Below, in pieces: positions 27,469 through 36,059 of a stretch of DNA of 64,000 nt. Both the position numbers and the translations under genes were made by a program. The DNA comes from Actinomadura flavalba DSM 45200 (lineage in GTDB: Bacteria > Actinomycetota > Actinomycetes > Streptosporangiales > Streptosporangiaceae), in NCBI RefSeq assembly GCF_000374305.1, contig NZ_KB894096.1:496001-560000 (forward strand), read 5' to 3'. The notes below the pieces were generated by a model. The model was not told the origin of the DNA, searched no databases, and saw nothing but the letters and a program-made list of their open reading frames with translations. Each line of letters starts with the position of its first letter. The first letter of the stretch is position 1.

Positions 27469-28533
27469 ATGGCGCTGCTGCGCATCCGTACCGCGATCGA
27501 CGACCGGCCGGGCAGGCTCGCCGAGCTGACCGCCGCGCTCGCCCGCCGGGGCGCGAACATCCTCGGCCTGTCGGTGCAGGTCGGCCGGGACGGGGTGGTG
27601 GACGAGTTCGTGGTGGACGTCCCGCCCGGCGGCGCCACCGCCGCCGACCTGGCCGCCGCGCTCACCGGCGCGGGCGGCGCGGCCCCGGCGGTGGTGCCCG
27701 CCCGGCCGCGCGAGCTGCTGGACGAGCCCACGCACGCGCTCGTGCTCGCGGCGCGGCTGCGGGCCGAGCCGCGCGCCCTGCCCGAGGTGCTGGCCGAGCT
27801 GCTGCGCGCGCGGACGGCGACGTGGACGTCGGCGGGCGACGAGCCCGACGACGCCGAGACCCTGTCGGTGCCGGTCGGGCAGCGCCGCGCCGTCCGGCTG
27901 CACCGGCCGGGCCTGCCGTTCACCACGACCGAGTCCGCCCGCGCCGACGCGATGGTGCGGGCCGTGCTGCCGCCCGCCGCGCCGCTGCCCGCGTCCCGGG
28001 TCGTCGTGCTGCGCGACGGCACCCGCGCGACCGTCCGCCCGATCACGATGGCCGACGCGGACGCCGTGCGGGCGCTGCACGAGCGCTGCTCGCTCGCCAC
28101 CCGCCGGATGCGGTACTTCAGCGCCAAGCCGTATCCGCCGCGCCGCGTCGTCGAGCGGTTCTGCGACCCGTGGCACGGGCTGACGCTCGTCGCCGAGGGC
28201 CCGGACGGCTCGCTGCTCGGCATGGCCCACCTGATCCACGTGCTGGACCCGGGCGTGGCCGAGCTGGCGTTCCTGGTCGAGGACGACTGGCAGGGCCGGG
28301 GGCTCGGGTCGGCGCTCGTCCGGCTGCTCGTCGAGCTGGCCCGCGACCGGGGCCTGGCCGAGCTGCGCGCCACGACGCTGAGCGAGAACGCCCGGATGCG
28401 GCGGTTGCTGACCCGGATGGGCGGCCGGACGCGGCGCACCGACGAGCCCGCGATCGTCGAGGTCAGGGTCGCGCTGGACGGCCGGGGGGTGACCCCGGCG
28501 CTGGCAGGATGGCCGGGTGACCGGTATCTATGA
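27469..28533 (+). CDS. ACT-domain GNAT acetyltransferase (amino-acid-responsive protein acetyltransferase type)
   Basis: 354 residues. Residues 1-80 form an ACT domain (LLRIRTAIDDRPGRLAELTA, then RRGANILGLSVQVG), a classic amino-acid-binding module. A linker of about 110 residues leads to a GNAT domain from about residue 185, with the acetyl-CoA loop WQGRGLGSALV at 274-284. This ACT-GNAT fusion matches the actinomycete allosteric protein acetyltransferases described from Micromonospora (AAPatA type), which acetylate proteins such as acetyl-CoA synthetase in response to amino acids; substrate and ligand here are inferred. GGAAGGA (27455-27461) precedes ATG 27469. The 3' end overlaps the methyltransferase start by 17 bp. 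Confidence 0.88.
   Translation: MALLRIRTAIDDRPGRLAELTAALARRGANILGLSVQVGRDGVVDEFVVDVPPGGATAADLAAALTGAGGAAPAVVPARPRELLDEPTHALVLAARLRAEPRALPEVLAELLRARTATWTSAGDEPDDAETLSVPVGQRRAVRLHRPGLPFTTTESARADAMVRAVLPPAAPLPASRVVVLRDGTRATVRPITMADADAVRALHERCSLATRRMRYFSAKPYPPRRVVERFCDPWHGLTLVAEGPDGSLLGMAHLIHVLDPGVAELAFLVEDDWQGRGLGSALVRLLVELARDRGLAELRATTLSENARMRRLLTRMGGRTRRTDEPAIVEVRVALDGRGVTPALAGWPGDRYL
28505..28510 (+). promoter_or_regulatory. -10 box CAGGAT of a leaderless methyltransferase promoter
   Basis: CAGGAT lies inside the 3' end of the ACT-GNAT gene, 6 nt before the GTG at 28517. The same hexamer and spacing precede the GNAT gene at 49660. Confidence 0.45.
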
Positions 28534-29290
28534 CGATCCCTGGGCGTACGAGCTGGCGTGCGCGTTCCGCGACGTGCCCGCCGAGGTGGACGCCGTCCTC
28601 GGCTGGTGCGCCGGGCTCGGCGGGGCCGCGCCGCGCACCGTCCTGGAGCTGGCGGCGGGTCCGGCCGAGCACGCCCGCGCGTTCGCCCGCCGGGGCCTGA
28701 CCGCGACCGCGCTGGACCTGCATCCGGCGATGTGCGCCTACGCGGCGCGGTGCGCTTCGGACGACGGCGTGGCCCTGGAGGTCGTGCGCGACGACATGAC
28801 GACGTTCGCGCTGGACCGCCGCTTCGACGTCGTCGTGACGATGCTCGACTCGACGTCCCACCTGATGACGCTGGACGCGTTCACCGCGCACCTGACGCGC
28901 GCCGCCGCGCATCTGGCCCCCGGCGGGCTGTACGTGCTGGAGATGTCGCATCCGCGCGACCGGATCGGCGCCGAGCCGAGCGTCGCGACGGAGTGGACGG
29001 TCGAGCGGGGCGGCGTGCGCGCGGCCGTCCGGTGGGGCGGCGAACCCCTCGACCCGGTCACGCAGGTCGCGGACGACCGGGTCGTCATGACGATCGAGGA
29101 GCCGGGGGCGGCGCCGCGCACGATCCGCGACCTCGTCCCGTATCGGTTCTGGTCGGCGACCGAGCTGGACGCCGCGCTCCGGCTCTGCGGGGAACTGGAG
29201 AAGGTCGCGCAGTACGGCGACTTCGGGCCGGTGGCGCTGGACGACCCGGAGGCGTGGCGCATGATCACCGTGCTGCGGGCCGCGCGCTGA
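28517..29290 (+). CDS. Class I SAM-dependent methyltransferase
   Basis: 257 residues. Motif I TVLELAAGPAEHARAFARRG, then ATALDLHPAMCAYA (acidic end of strand 2), FDVVVTMLDSTSHL (motif for strand 4) and LAPGGLYVLEMSHP, all of the Rossmann-fold methyltransferase type. The C-terminal half is beta-rich, resembling small-molecule methyltransferases. The substrate is unknown. The start overlaps the ACT-GNAT gene but has its own putative promoter. Confidence 0.87.
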   Translation: MTGIYDDPWAYELACAFRDVPAEVDAVLGWCAGLGGAAPRTVLELAAGPAEHARAFARRGLTATALDLHPAMCAYAARCASDDGVALEVVRDDMTTFALDRRFDVVVTMLDSTSHLMTLDAFTAHLTRAAAHLAPGGLYVLEMSHPRDRIGAEPSVATEWTVERGGVRAAVRWGGEPLDPVTQVADDRVVMTIEEPGAAPRTIRDLVPYRFWSATELDAALRLCGELEKVAQYGDFGPVALDDPEAWRMITVLRAAR

Positions 29291-29303
29291 ACCAATCTCC
29301 GTC

Positions 29304-29331
29304 TTGCCGGAATTCCGGATTTACGTAATAT
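29304..29331 (+). promoter_or_regulatory. Probable principal-sigma promoter, TTGCCG-N16-TAATAT
   Basis: TTGCCG (29304-29309) and TAATAT (29326-29331) are separated by 16 bp in the gap upstream of the M23 peptidase. This is one of the few good -35/-10 pairs in the window. The leader of about 35 nt carries GGAGG (29362-29366) ahead of ATG 29374. Confidence 0.55.
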
Positions 29332-29373
29332 TGGAGGAGGAAGCACCGCCCGTCCCGAACCGGAGGTCCGACC

Positions 29374-30285
29374 ATGAGCGTCCTGAGAGCCGTGTCGCGG
29401 TTCCGCACCGTGTTCATCATCGTCGGCGTGCTGCTGGCGCTGGCCGGAGGATGGCTCGGCGCGTCCGGATGGCTGAGCGTGGCCGGACTGGCCTGCATCG
29501 GCGCGGGCATGGTCCTGATCTTCCTGCCGAGCGGGAGCGGCGGTCGCGCCGCCGTCGCGGTGGCCAGCCCCGTGCGCGGCCGGTGGATTCCGGTGAACAG
29601 CCCGGCCGACAAGGTCCCCAGTCACGGCACCCACGAACTCGGCCAGACCTACGCGATCGACCTGGTCTACGCGCCCGAGCCGGCCCAGGAGTGGAAGGCG
29701 ATCGTGCCGGGGTTCCTGCCCGCCCGCGCCGACGCCTTCCCCGCGTTCGGGCAGCCGATCCACGCGCCCGCCGACGGCGTCGTCGTGCAGGCGAGCGGAC
29801 GGCAGCGCGACCACCGGGCCCGCAACACCTGGCCCGCGCTGGCCTACCTGATGGTCGAGGGCATGGTCTTCCGCGCGCTCGGCTCGCTGCTGACGCTGTC
29901 GGGCGGCCGGTTCGTGCTCGGCAACCACGTCGTCGTCGACCACGGCGACGGCGTATACGGCGTCTTCGCGCACCTGCGGCGCGGGAGCGTCGCCGTCCGC
30001 CGGGGCGAGCGCGTCACCGCCGGGCAGGTGCTCGGCCAGGTCGGCAACTCGGGTAACAGCTCCGAACCGCACCTGCACTTCCACCTGTCGGACACACCGC
30101 GCCATCTCGTCGCGGCGGGCATCCCGTTCACCTGGGAGTACGCCGAGGAGGACGCGGACGGCACGCGGGGGCCCGTTCGCACCGGTGTCCCCGGCGGGCG
30201 GCGTCCCTTCCACGCGGACGCGCCCGCCGGGGCCGCCGCTCAGGACTCCGGCGAGGGCGCCGGGGCCCAGCCCGGCATCGGGTAA
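29374..30285 (+). CDS. Membrane-anchored M23 (LytM) peptidase
   Basis: 303 residues. Two N-terminal TM helices (about 12-30 and 33-52) precede an extracytoplasmic M23 domain. Metal-site residues seen are His84/His87 and Asp96 in VPSHGTHELGQTYAID, and the HLHFHL motif (His233, 235, 237). An insertion of about 60 residues between them includes a hydrophobic stretch (LAYLMVEGMVFRALGS). Zinc is probably bound and the target is likely a peptidoglycan peptide; a degenerate regulatory LytM is possible because the first motif is slightly atypical. Converges with glyA and overlaps its 3' end by 46 bp. Confidence 0.85.
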   Translation: MSVLRAVSRFRTVFIIVGVLLALAGGWLGASGWLSVAGLACIGAGMVLIFLPSGSGGRAAVAVASPVRGRWIPVNSPADKVPSHGTHELGQTYAIDLVYAPEPAQEWKAIVPGFLPARADAFPAFGQPIHAPADGVVVQASGRQRDHRARNTWPALAYLMVEGMVFRALGSLLTLSGGRFVLGNHVVVDHGDGVYGVFAHLRRGSVAVRRGERVTAGQVLGQVGNSGNSSEPHLHFHLSDTPRHLVAAGIPFTWEYAEEDADGTRGPVRTGVPGGRRPFHADAPAGAAAQDSGEGAGAQPGIG

Positions 30286-31535
30286 CCGGCCAGCAGTTCG
30301 CGGATCTCCTCCGCCACCCGCGCCGTGACGGCCGCCAGCGCGTCGGCGTCGCCGCGCGCGGCGGCCGTCACGACCGCGTCGATCCACGCCGCGACCGCGG
30401 GCATGTGCGCGGGCGTCAGGCCCCGCGTGGTGACGGCGGCGGTGCCGACGCGCAGGCCGGACGGGTCGAACGGCTTGCGCGGATCGAACGGGACGGCGTT
30501 GTAGTTGAGTTCGAGGCCCGCCGCGTCCAGCGCCTGCGCGGCGGGCTTGCCCGGAACGCCCTTGTTCGTCAGGTCGATGAGGACCAGGTGGTTGTCGGTG
30601 CCGCCGGACACCAGGTCGTAGCCGAGGTCCAGCAGGGCGTCGGCGAGCGCCCGCGCGTTGGCGACGACGGTGCGCGCGTAGACGGCGAAGTCGGGCCGGG
30701 CCGCCTCCGCCAGCGCCACCGCGATCGCCGCCGTCGTGTGGTCGTGCGGGCCGCCCTGGAGGCCGGGGAAGACCGCCCGGTCGACGGCCTTGGCGTGCTC
30801 GGCGGCGGACAGGATCATCGCGCCGCGCGGGCCGCGCAGCGTCTTGTGCGTCGTCGTGGTGATCACGTCGGCGTGCCCGGCGGGCGACGGGTGGGCGCCG
30901 CCCGCGATCAGGCCCGCGATGTGCGCGACGTCGGCGGCCAGCACCGCGCCGCACTCGCGCGCGATCTCGGCGAACGCCGGGAAGTCGATCGTGCGCGGGA
31001 TCGCGGTGCCGCCGCACCAGATGACCTTCGGCCGCTCCCGCAGCGCCAGGTCGCGGACCTGGTCCATGTCGACGCGGCCGGTGTCGCGGCGCACCTCGTA
31101 GCGGACGGCGTTGAACCACCGGCCGGTGGCCGACACCGTCCAGCCGTGCGTCAGGTGCCCGCCCATCGGCAGCGACAGGCCCAGCACCGTGTCGCCCGGC
31201 GAGCAGAACGCCAGGTAGACGGCGAGGTTGGCGGGCGAGCCCGAGTACGGCTGCACGTTGGCGTGCTCGACGCCGAACAGCGACGTGGCCCGCTCGATCG
31301 CCAGCCGCTCGATCGGGTCGACGTACTGCTGGCCCTCGTAGTAGCGGCGGCCCGCGTAGCCCTCGGAGTACTTGTTGGTGAGGACCGAGCCCGTCGCCTC
31401 CAGCACGGCCGGGGACACGTAGTTCTCCGACGCGATGAGGCGGATCTTGGCGAACTGGCGCTCGGCCTCGGCCTCCACGAGCCCGGCGATGTCCGGGTCC
31501 TGCGCGGCGAGACGGGTGAGCGGCGGCTGATGCAT
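30240..31535 (-). CDS. glyA: Serine hydroxymethyltransferase
   Basis: 431-residue PLP enzyme interconverting serine and glycine with one-carbon transfer to tetrahydrofolate. Features: LIASENYVSPAVLEA, NKYSEGYAGRRYYEGQQYVD, and the Schiff-base Lys in TTTTHKTLRGPRGAM. The frame stays open 144 bp further to 31679, but that segment is a ZTP riboswitch; the true start is ATG 31535 with GGAGG at 31545-31541 and the family N-terminus HQPPLTRLAAQDPDI. Minor deviation: WCGGTAIPRTIDF where most SHMTs have AGxSAYxR, so it may be the second, divergent GlyA. Regulated by ZTP (AICAR triphosphate), the alarm signal for folate shortage. Confidence 0.95.
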   Translation of the reverse strand: MHQPPLTRLAAQDPDIAGLVEAEAERQFAKIRLIASENYVSPAVLEATGSVLTNKYSEGYAGRRYYEGQQYVDPIERLAIERATSLFGVEHANVQPYSGSPANLAVYLAFCSPGDTVLGLSLPMGGHLTHGWTVSATGRWFNAVRYEVRRDTGRVDMDQVRDLALRERPKVIWCGGTAIPRTIDFPAFAEIARECGAVLAADVAHIAGLIAGGAHPSPAGHADVITTTTHKTLRGPRGAMILSAAEHAKAVDRAVFPGLQGGPHDHTTAAIAVALAEAARPDFAVYARTVVANARALADALLDLGYDLVSGGTDNHLVLIDLTNKGVPGKPAAQALDAAGLELNYNAVPFDPRKPFDPSGLRVGTAAVTTRGLTPAHMPAVAAWIDAVVTAAARGDADALAAVTARVAEEIRELLAGYPMPGWAPAPSPES

Positions 31536-31597
31536 GGCGGCCTCCACGGCGTTCACGCCGGGGCACGGACGGTGCCGGACCCCGGTCAGGGGCCCGT

Positions 31598-31673
31598 ACA
31601 CCCAGGCGCGCGGTGTGCGGACGATTCGCTTCCCGGTGGTCGGATCCACCTTGACTGCGCCAGTCGCGTTGCC
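31598..31673 (-). ncRNA. ZTP (pfl) riboswitch controlling glyA
   Basis: The minus-strand leader contains, in order, CGACUGGCG, the hairpin GGUGGA...ACCACCGGGAAGCG, and the distal CCGCGCGCCUGGGU. These are the conserved subdomains of the ZTP/pfl riboswitch, including the pseudoknot-forming halves. A -10 box (TAGGGT, 31683-31678) sits just upstream, so transcription would begin about at the first aptamer base. A G+C-rich stem GGCAC...GTGCC (31576-31562) lies between aptamer and the glyA ribosome binding site; without a U-tract, control is probably at translation. Known family logic: ZTP binding turns one-carbon genes on. Confidence 0.93.
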
Positions 31674-31677
31674 GTCC

Positions 31678-31683
31678 ACCCTA
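31678..31683 (-). promoter_or_regulatory. -10 box TAGGGT of the glyA promoter
   Basis: TAGGGT on the minus strand, 5-7 nt before the first base of the ZTP aptamer. No clear -35. Confidence 0.5.
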
Positions 31684-31692
31684 GCGGGAACG

Positions 31693-31734
31693 ACGTCGGC
31701 CCGGCATCCGGGATTCCGGACGCCGGGCCGACGT
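31693..31734 (-). terminator. Strong hairpin terminator between rbpA-like gene and glyA
   Basis: Perfect 13-bp arms ACGTCGGCCCGGC (31693-31705) and GCCGGGCCGACGT (31722-31734) with a 16-nt loop. It lies 17 bp beyond the rbpA-like stop and just upstream of the glyA promoter. A U-tract is poor, as usual in actinomycetes. Confidence 0.65.
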
Positions 31735-31751
31735 GATGTCGCGGGGAACGG

Positions 31752-32126
31752 TCAGCCGCGGGCCGCCGCCTCCATCGCCTTCTTCACCGCGGCGCGCTTC
31801 TGCCGCAGCTTGGCCAGGGCCTCTTCCAGGATGGCCTCGCCGTCGGCGTCGCTGCGCCGCTCCTTCACGTACGCGAGGTGCGTCTTGTAGGGCTCGGTCT
31901 TCGGCGGCGCCGGGGGGTTGTCCTTGTCCTGCCCGGCGGGGAACCCGCAGCGCGGGCAGTCCCACGTGTCGGGCACCGCGACGTCCGTCGCGAAGCTCGG
32001 CCGGGTCTCGTGCCGGTTGGCGCAGTAGAAGGTCACCCAGACGCGGGGCGCCGCGTCCCCGCGCTCGGCCTCTCCCATCGGGCCGGCCCCGACGCGGCTG
32101 CCCCGAATCGCGTTGCCACTACCCAC
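31752..32126 (-). CDS. RbpA-family RNA polymerase-binding protein (divergent paralogue)
   Basis: 124 residues. The N-terminal basic segment IRGSRVGAG matches the (R)GxRL start of RbpA, followed by a small beta domain with FYCANRH and WDCPRCGFPAG (three Cys plus His, a zinc site as in Streptomyces RbpA), then KTEPYKTHLAYVKERRS, where canonical RbpA has RTHWDMLLERR, the sigma-binding region. The C-terminus is a Lys/Arg/Ala-rich helix. The differences suggest a paralogue rather than the main RbpA. It would bind RNA polymerase/principal sigma factor. GTG start with GAGGAG upstream. Located between secG and glyA. Confidence 0.82.
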   Translation of the reverse strand: MGSGNAIRGSRVGAGPMGEAERGDAAPRVWVTFYCANRHETRPSFATDVAVPDTWDCPRCGFPAGQDKDNPPAPPKTEPYKTHLAYVKERRSDADGEAILEEALAKLRQKRAAVKKAMEAAARG

Positions 32127-32215
32127 GGACTACTCCTCGCTCAGTATGCCGCGACCTGCCCGGGACGTCCCGGGCCGTTGCCGCGGCGGTTCGTACGTCG
32201 TCTACCGGTGGCCCG

Positions 32216-32458
32216 CTACTCGACGCCCTGGCCCTTGAACAGCAGACCGAGGACGATGATCGACGCGAACCAGACCACGCCGACGCCGACGGTCAGCCGG
32301 TCCAGGTTGCGCTCCACGACCGAAGAACCGCCGAGCGACGACGAGACGCCGCCGCCGAACATGTCCGACAGTCCGCCGCCCTTGCCCTTGTGCATCAGGA
32401 CGAGGACGATCATCAACAGGCTCGTGACGATGAGCACGATGGACGATGCGATGATCAC
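32216..32458 (-). CDS. secG: Preprotein translocase subunit SecG
   Basis: 80 residues with two TM helices (about 2-22 and 57-76) and the conserved loop HKGKGGGLSDMFGGG. It is a non-essential third subunit of the SecYEG channel. The tpiA-secG neighbourhood is conserved across many bacteria. It ends 89 bp before the rbpA-like gene. Confidence 0.95.
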   Translation of the reverse strand: MIIASSIVLIVTSLLMIVLVLMHKGKGGGLSDMFGGGVSSSLGGSSVVERNLDRLTVGVGVVWFASIIVLGLLFKGQGVE

Positions 32459-32559
32459 AGTTCAGCGCCTTCTTCGGGCCCGCTCGCGCGGGACGTTCTC
32501 TGGATGCCGGGTCGATGGGGCCGGGCCGGGCGTTTACCCGTCACGTACGAAGGGTACGA

Positions 32560-32622
32560 CGAACCGGCGTGCGGTTCGGCAAGAACCCCCGGTCCGCGAC
32601 CGAATTGATCGAAAAACGATCA
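32560..32622 (-). terminator. Two small hairpins after tpiA
   Basis: TGATCG/CGATCA with an A5 (T5 on the transcript) loop (32606-32622) overlaps the tpiA stop, and CGAACCG/CGGTTCG (32560-32578) follows. Either could partly terminate or process the gap-pgk-tpiA message before secG. Modest stems, so only tentative. Confidence 0.35.
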
Positions 32623-33411
32623 GGCGGGCAGGTCACGATACCGGCAGATCTTGACGAACTCCCCCGCGTCGAGACTGGCACCACCCACCAGCGCCCCGTC
32701 CACGTCGGCCTGCGCCATGATCGCCGCGATGTTGCCGCCCTTGACCGAACCGCCGTACAGCACGCGGACCTTCTCGGCCACGTCGGCGTCGTACAGCTCG
32801 GCGACGCGGCCGCGCACCGCCGCGCACACCTCCTGCGCGTCCTGCGGGGTGGCGGTCTTGCCGGTGCCGATCGCCCACACCGGCTCGTAGGCGATGACCA
32901 GGCCCGCGACCTGCTCGGCGGTCAGCCCGGACAGCGCGCCGTCCACCTGTTTGACGCAGTGCTCGATCTGGCCGCCCGCCTCGCGGACCTCCAGCCGCTC
33001 CCCCACGCAGACGATCGGCGTGATGTTCTGGCCGAGCGCCGCCTTGGCCTTGGCGTTGACGAGCGTGTCGTCCTCGGCGTGGTACTCGCGGCGCTCGGAG
33101 TGCCCGACCGTGACGTACCGGCACCCGAGCTTGGCGAGCATCGACGCGGCGACCTCGCCGGTGTAGGCGCCCGACGCGTGCGCGGACACGTCCTGCGCGC
33201 CGTACACGATCTTGAGCTTGTCGGCGTCGACGCAGGTCTGCACCGAGCGGATGTCGGTGAAGGGCGGCAGCACCGCGACGTCCACGGACTCGAAGTCGTC
33301 CTTCTTCAGGCCGAAGGCGAGCTTCTGGACGAGCGCGATGGCCTCCAGGTGGTTGTTGTTCATCTTCCAGTTGCCCGCCATGAGCGGCTTGCGCGCCGGG
33401 GTGGGAGCCAT
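32620..33411 (-). CDS. tpiA: Triosephosphate isomerase
   Basis: 263 residues, TIM barrel interconverting dihydroxyacetone phosphate and glyceraldehyde-3-phosphate. Catalytic residues visible: Lys in GNWKMN, His in VTVGHSERR, Glu in [12 protein letters not shown]; the phosphate loop is [11 protein letters not shown]. Starts 3 bp after the pgk stop, so gap-pgk-tpiA is one glycolytic unit. Confidence 0.97.
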   Translation of the reverse strand: MAPTPARKPLMAGNWKMNNNHLEAIALVQKLAFGLKKDDFESVDVAVLPPFTDIRSVQTCVDADKLKIVYGAQDVSAHASGAYTGEVAASMLAKLGCRYVTVGHSERREYHAEDDTLVNAKAKAALGQNITPIVCVGERLEVREAGGQIEHCVKQVDGALSGLTAEQVAGLVIAYEPVWAIGTGKTATPQDAQEVCAAVRGRVAELYDADVAEKVRVLYGGSVKGGNIAAIMAQADVDGALVGGASLDAGEFVKICRYRDLPA

Positions 33412-33414
33412 GCG

Positions 33415-34608
33415 TCAGTCCTCCAGAGCCTGGAGACCGGGCAGCGTCTTGCCCTCGAGGTATTCGAGGCTGGCGCCGCCGCCGGTCGAGATGTGAGAGA
33501 AGGCGTTCTCGTCGAAGCCGAGCGTGCGGACCGCGGCGGCCGAGTCGCCGCCGCCGACGACGGTGAACGCGCCGGAGTCGATGAGGCCCTGCGCGACGGC
33601 GCGGGTGCCGTTCGCGTACGGGGCCAGCTCGAACACGCCCATCGGGCCGTTCCAGAACACCGTGCGGGCGTCGGCCAGGCGCTCGGCGAACAGCTTGCCG
33701 GACTCGGGGCCGATGTCCAGGCCGAGGCGGTCGGCCGGGATGGCGTCGGCGGCGACCACGTCGTGCTCGGCGTCGGCCGAGAACGCGGTGGCGGCGACGA
33801 CGTCGACCGGCAGCACGAACTCCACGCCGTTCTCCTCCGCGCGCGCCAGGTAGGCGCGGACGGTGTCGAGCTGGTCCTCCTCCAGGAGGCTCTTGCCGAC
33901 CTCGTGGCCCTGGGCCTTGAGGAACGTGAACACCATGCCGCCGCCGATGAGGATGCGGTCGGCCTTGCCGAGCAGGTTGTCGATCACGCCGAGCTTGTCG
34001 GACACCTTGGAGCCGCCGAGGACGACGGCGTAGGGGCGCTCGACGTCGTCGGTGAGGCGGCGCAGCACGCCGACCTCGGTGGCGATGAGGCCGCCCGCGG
34101 CGTGCGGCAGCCGGGCCGGGACGTCGAAGACGCTGGCGTGCTTGCGGTGCACGGCGCCGAAGCCGTCGCCGACGTAGGCGTCGGCCAGGGCGGCGAGGCG
34201 GTCGGCGAACGCGCCGCGCTCGGCGTCGTCCTTGCTGGTCTCGCCCGGCTCGAAGCGCAGGTTCTCCAGCAGCGCGACCTGACCGTCGGCCAGGCCGTCC
34301 ACGGTGGCGCGGGCGGACTCGCCGGCGGTGTCGGCGGCGAACGCCACCTCGGTGCCGAGCAGTTCGCCGAGGCGGGCCGCGACCGGCGCCAGCGAGAACT
34401 CGGGCTTGGCCTCGCCCTTGGGGCGGCCGAGGTGGGCGCAGACGACGACGCGGGCGCCGCGCTCGCGCAGCGCCTCGATGGTGGGCAGGCTCGCCCGGAT
34501 ACGGCCGTCGTCGGTGATCTTCCCGTCGTCCAGCGGGACGTTCAGGTCGGAGCGGACCAGCACCCGCTTCCCGGCGAGGTCGAGATCGTCGATGGTGCGC
34601 ATCGGCAT
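33415..34608 (-). CDS. pgk: Phosphoglycerate kinase
   Basis: 397 residues. N-domain: [32 protein letters not shown]; hinge and C-domain: [25 protein letters not shown], and the terminal GGGDSAAAV and [14 protein letters not shown]. Makes ATP from 1,3-bisphosphoglycerate. Two ATGs (34608 and 34602) follow an AGGAG; 34608 has 5-nt spacing and 34602 has 11-nt spacing, so either is possible. The frame continues open far upstream through gap in another register, which is not coding. Confidence 0.96.
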   Translation of the reverse strand: MPMRTIDDLDLAGKRVLVRSDLNVPLDDGKITDDGRIRASLPTIEALRERGARVVVCAHLGRPKGEAKPEFSLAPVAARLGELLGTEVAFAADTAGESARATVDGLADGQVALLENLRFEPGETSKDDAERGAFADRLAALADAYVGDGFGAVHRKHASVFDVPARLPHAAGGLIATEVGVLRRLTDDVERPYAVVLGGSKVSDKLGVIDNLLGKADRILIGGGMVFTFLKAQGHEVGKSLLEEDQLDTVRAYLARAEENGVEFVLPVDVVAATAFSADAEHDVVAADAIPADRLGLDIGPESGKLFAERLADARTVFWNGPMGVFELAPYANGTRAVAQGLIDSGAFTVVGGGDSAAAVRTLGFDENAFSHISTGGGASLEYLEGKTLPGLQALED

Positions 34609-34676
34609 GCGGACTCCTGTCGGATACACGGCCGCCGTGGCCGCGCGGTGCGCGCGGCCACGGCGGATGCGGGAGG

Positions 34677-35723
<1,047 letters not shown>

Positions 35724-35855
35724 TCATCGGTGCTGCCGGGGTGCTCCCCACGCCCGATCCTATCGAATGCGGGGCTCGCCGCCCGACACCGGCGGCGTGG
35801 GATTCGGGGGTGAGGCCGACTCCCCCACCTGGGGGATTCGGGCGCCCGGCGGCGG

Positions 35856-35880
35856 GGTCTAGACCTCTGTGTCTAGACCA
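35856..35880. promoter_or_regulatory. Twin GTCTAGAC palindromic operators (DasR/GntR-HutC-like)
   Basis: GGTCTAGACC at 35856-35865 is a perfect 10-bp palindrome. A second GTCTAGAC at 35871-35878 is followed by CA. Centres are 14 bp apart. TGGTCTAGACCA is the core of DasR-responsive elements, used by GntR/HutC regulators that sense amino-sugar phosphates in streptomycetes. The motif occurs nowhere else in the window. It lies about 100 bp upstream of the putative gap start site and about 170 bp upstream of the divergent cassette. Confidence 0.6.
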
Positions 35881-36047
35881 ATCCCGCGGTCGTCCCGCGT
35901 GGCGGCGGGCGCGCCGGGCGGAGACGGGGCCCGTCGTCCGTTTCGTTCCCCTGAGTGCCTTTCGCCGAGGCGCCGCCGATGGGACGTAACGTGGCGCCGA
36001 TCACGCCGGACAGTCCGGGCGCCTCGGAAGGGAACGTCCGAAACCCC

Positions 36048-36053
36048 TACACT
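36048..36053 (+). promoter_or_regulatory. -10 box TACACT of a leaderless promoter for the membrane cassette
   Basis: TACACT-N6-ATG (start at 36060). It fixes the start of the first cassette gene at the signal-peptide Met rather than an upstream ATG at 35955. Confidence 0.6.
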
Positions 36054-36059
36054 TCGGCT

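Noticed and set aside
31536-31679. 48-residue N-terminal extension of glyA
   Set aside because: The segment is the ZTP aptamer RNA, and GGAGG precedes ATG 31535.
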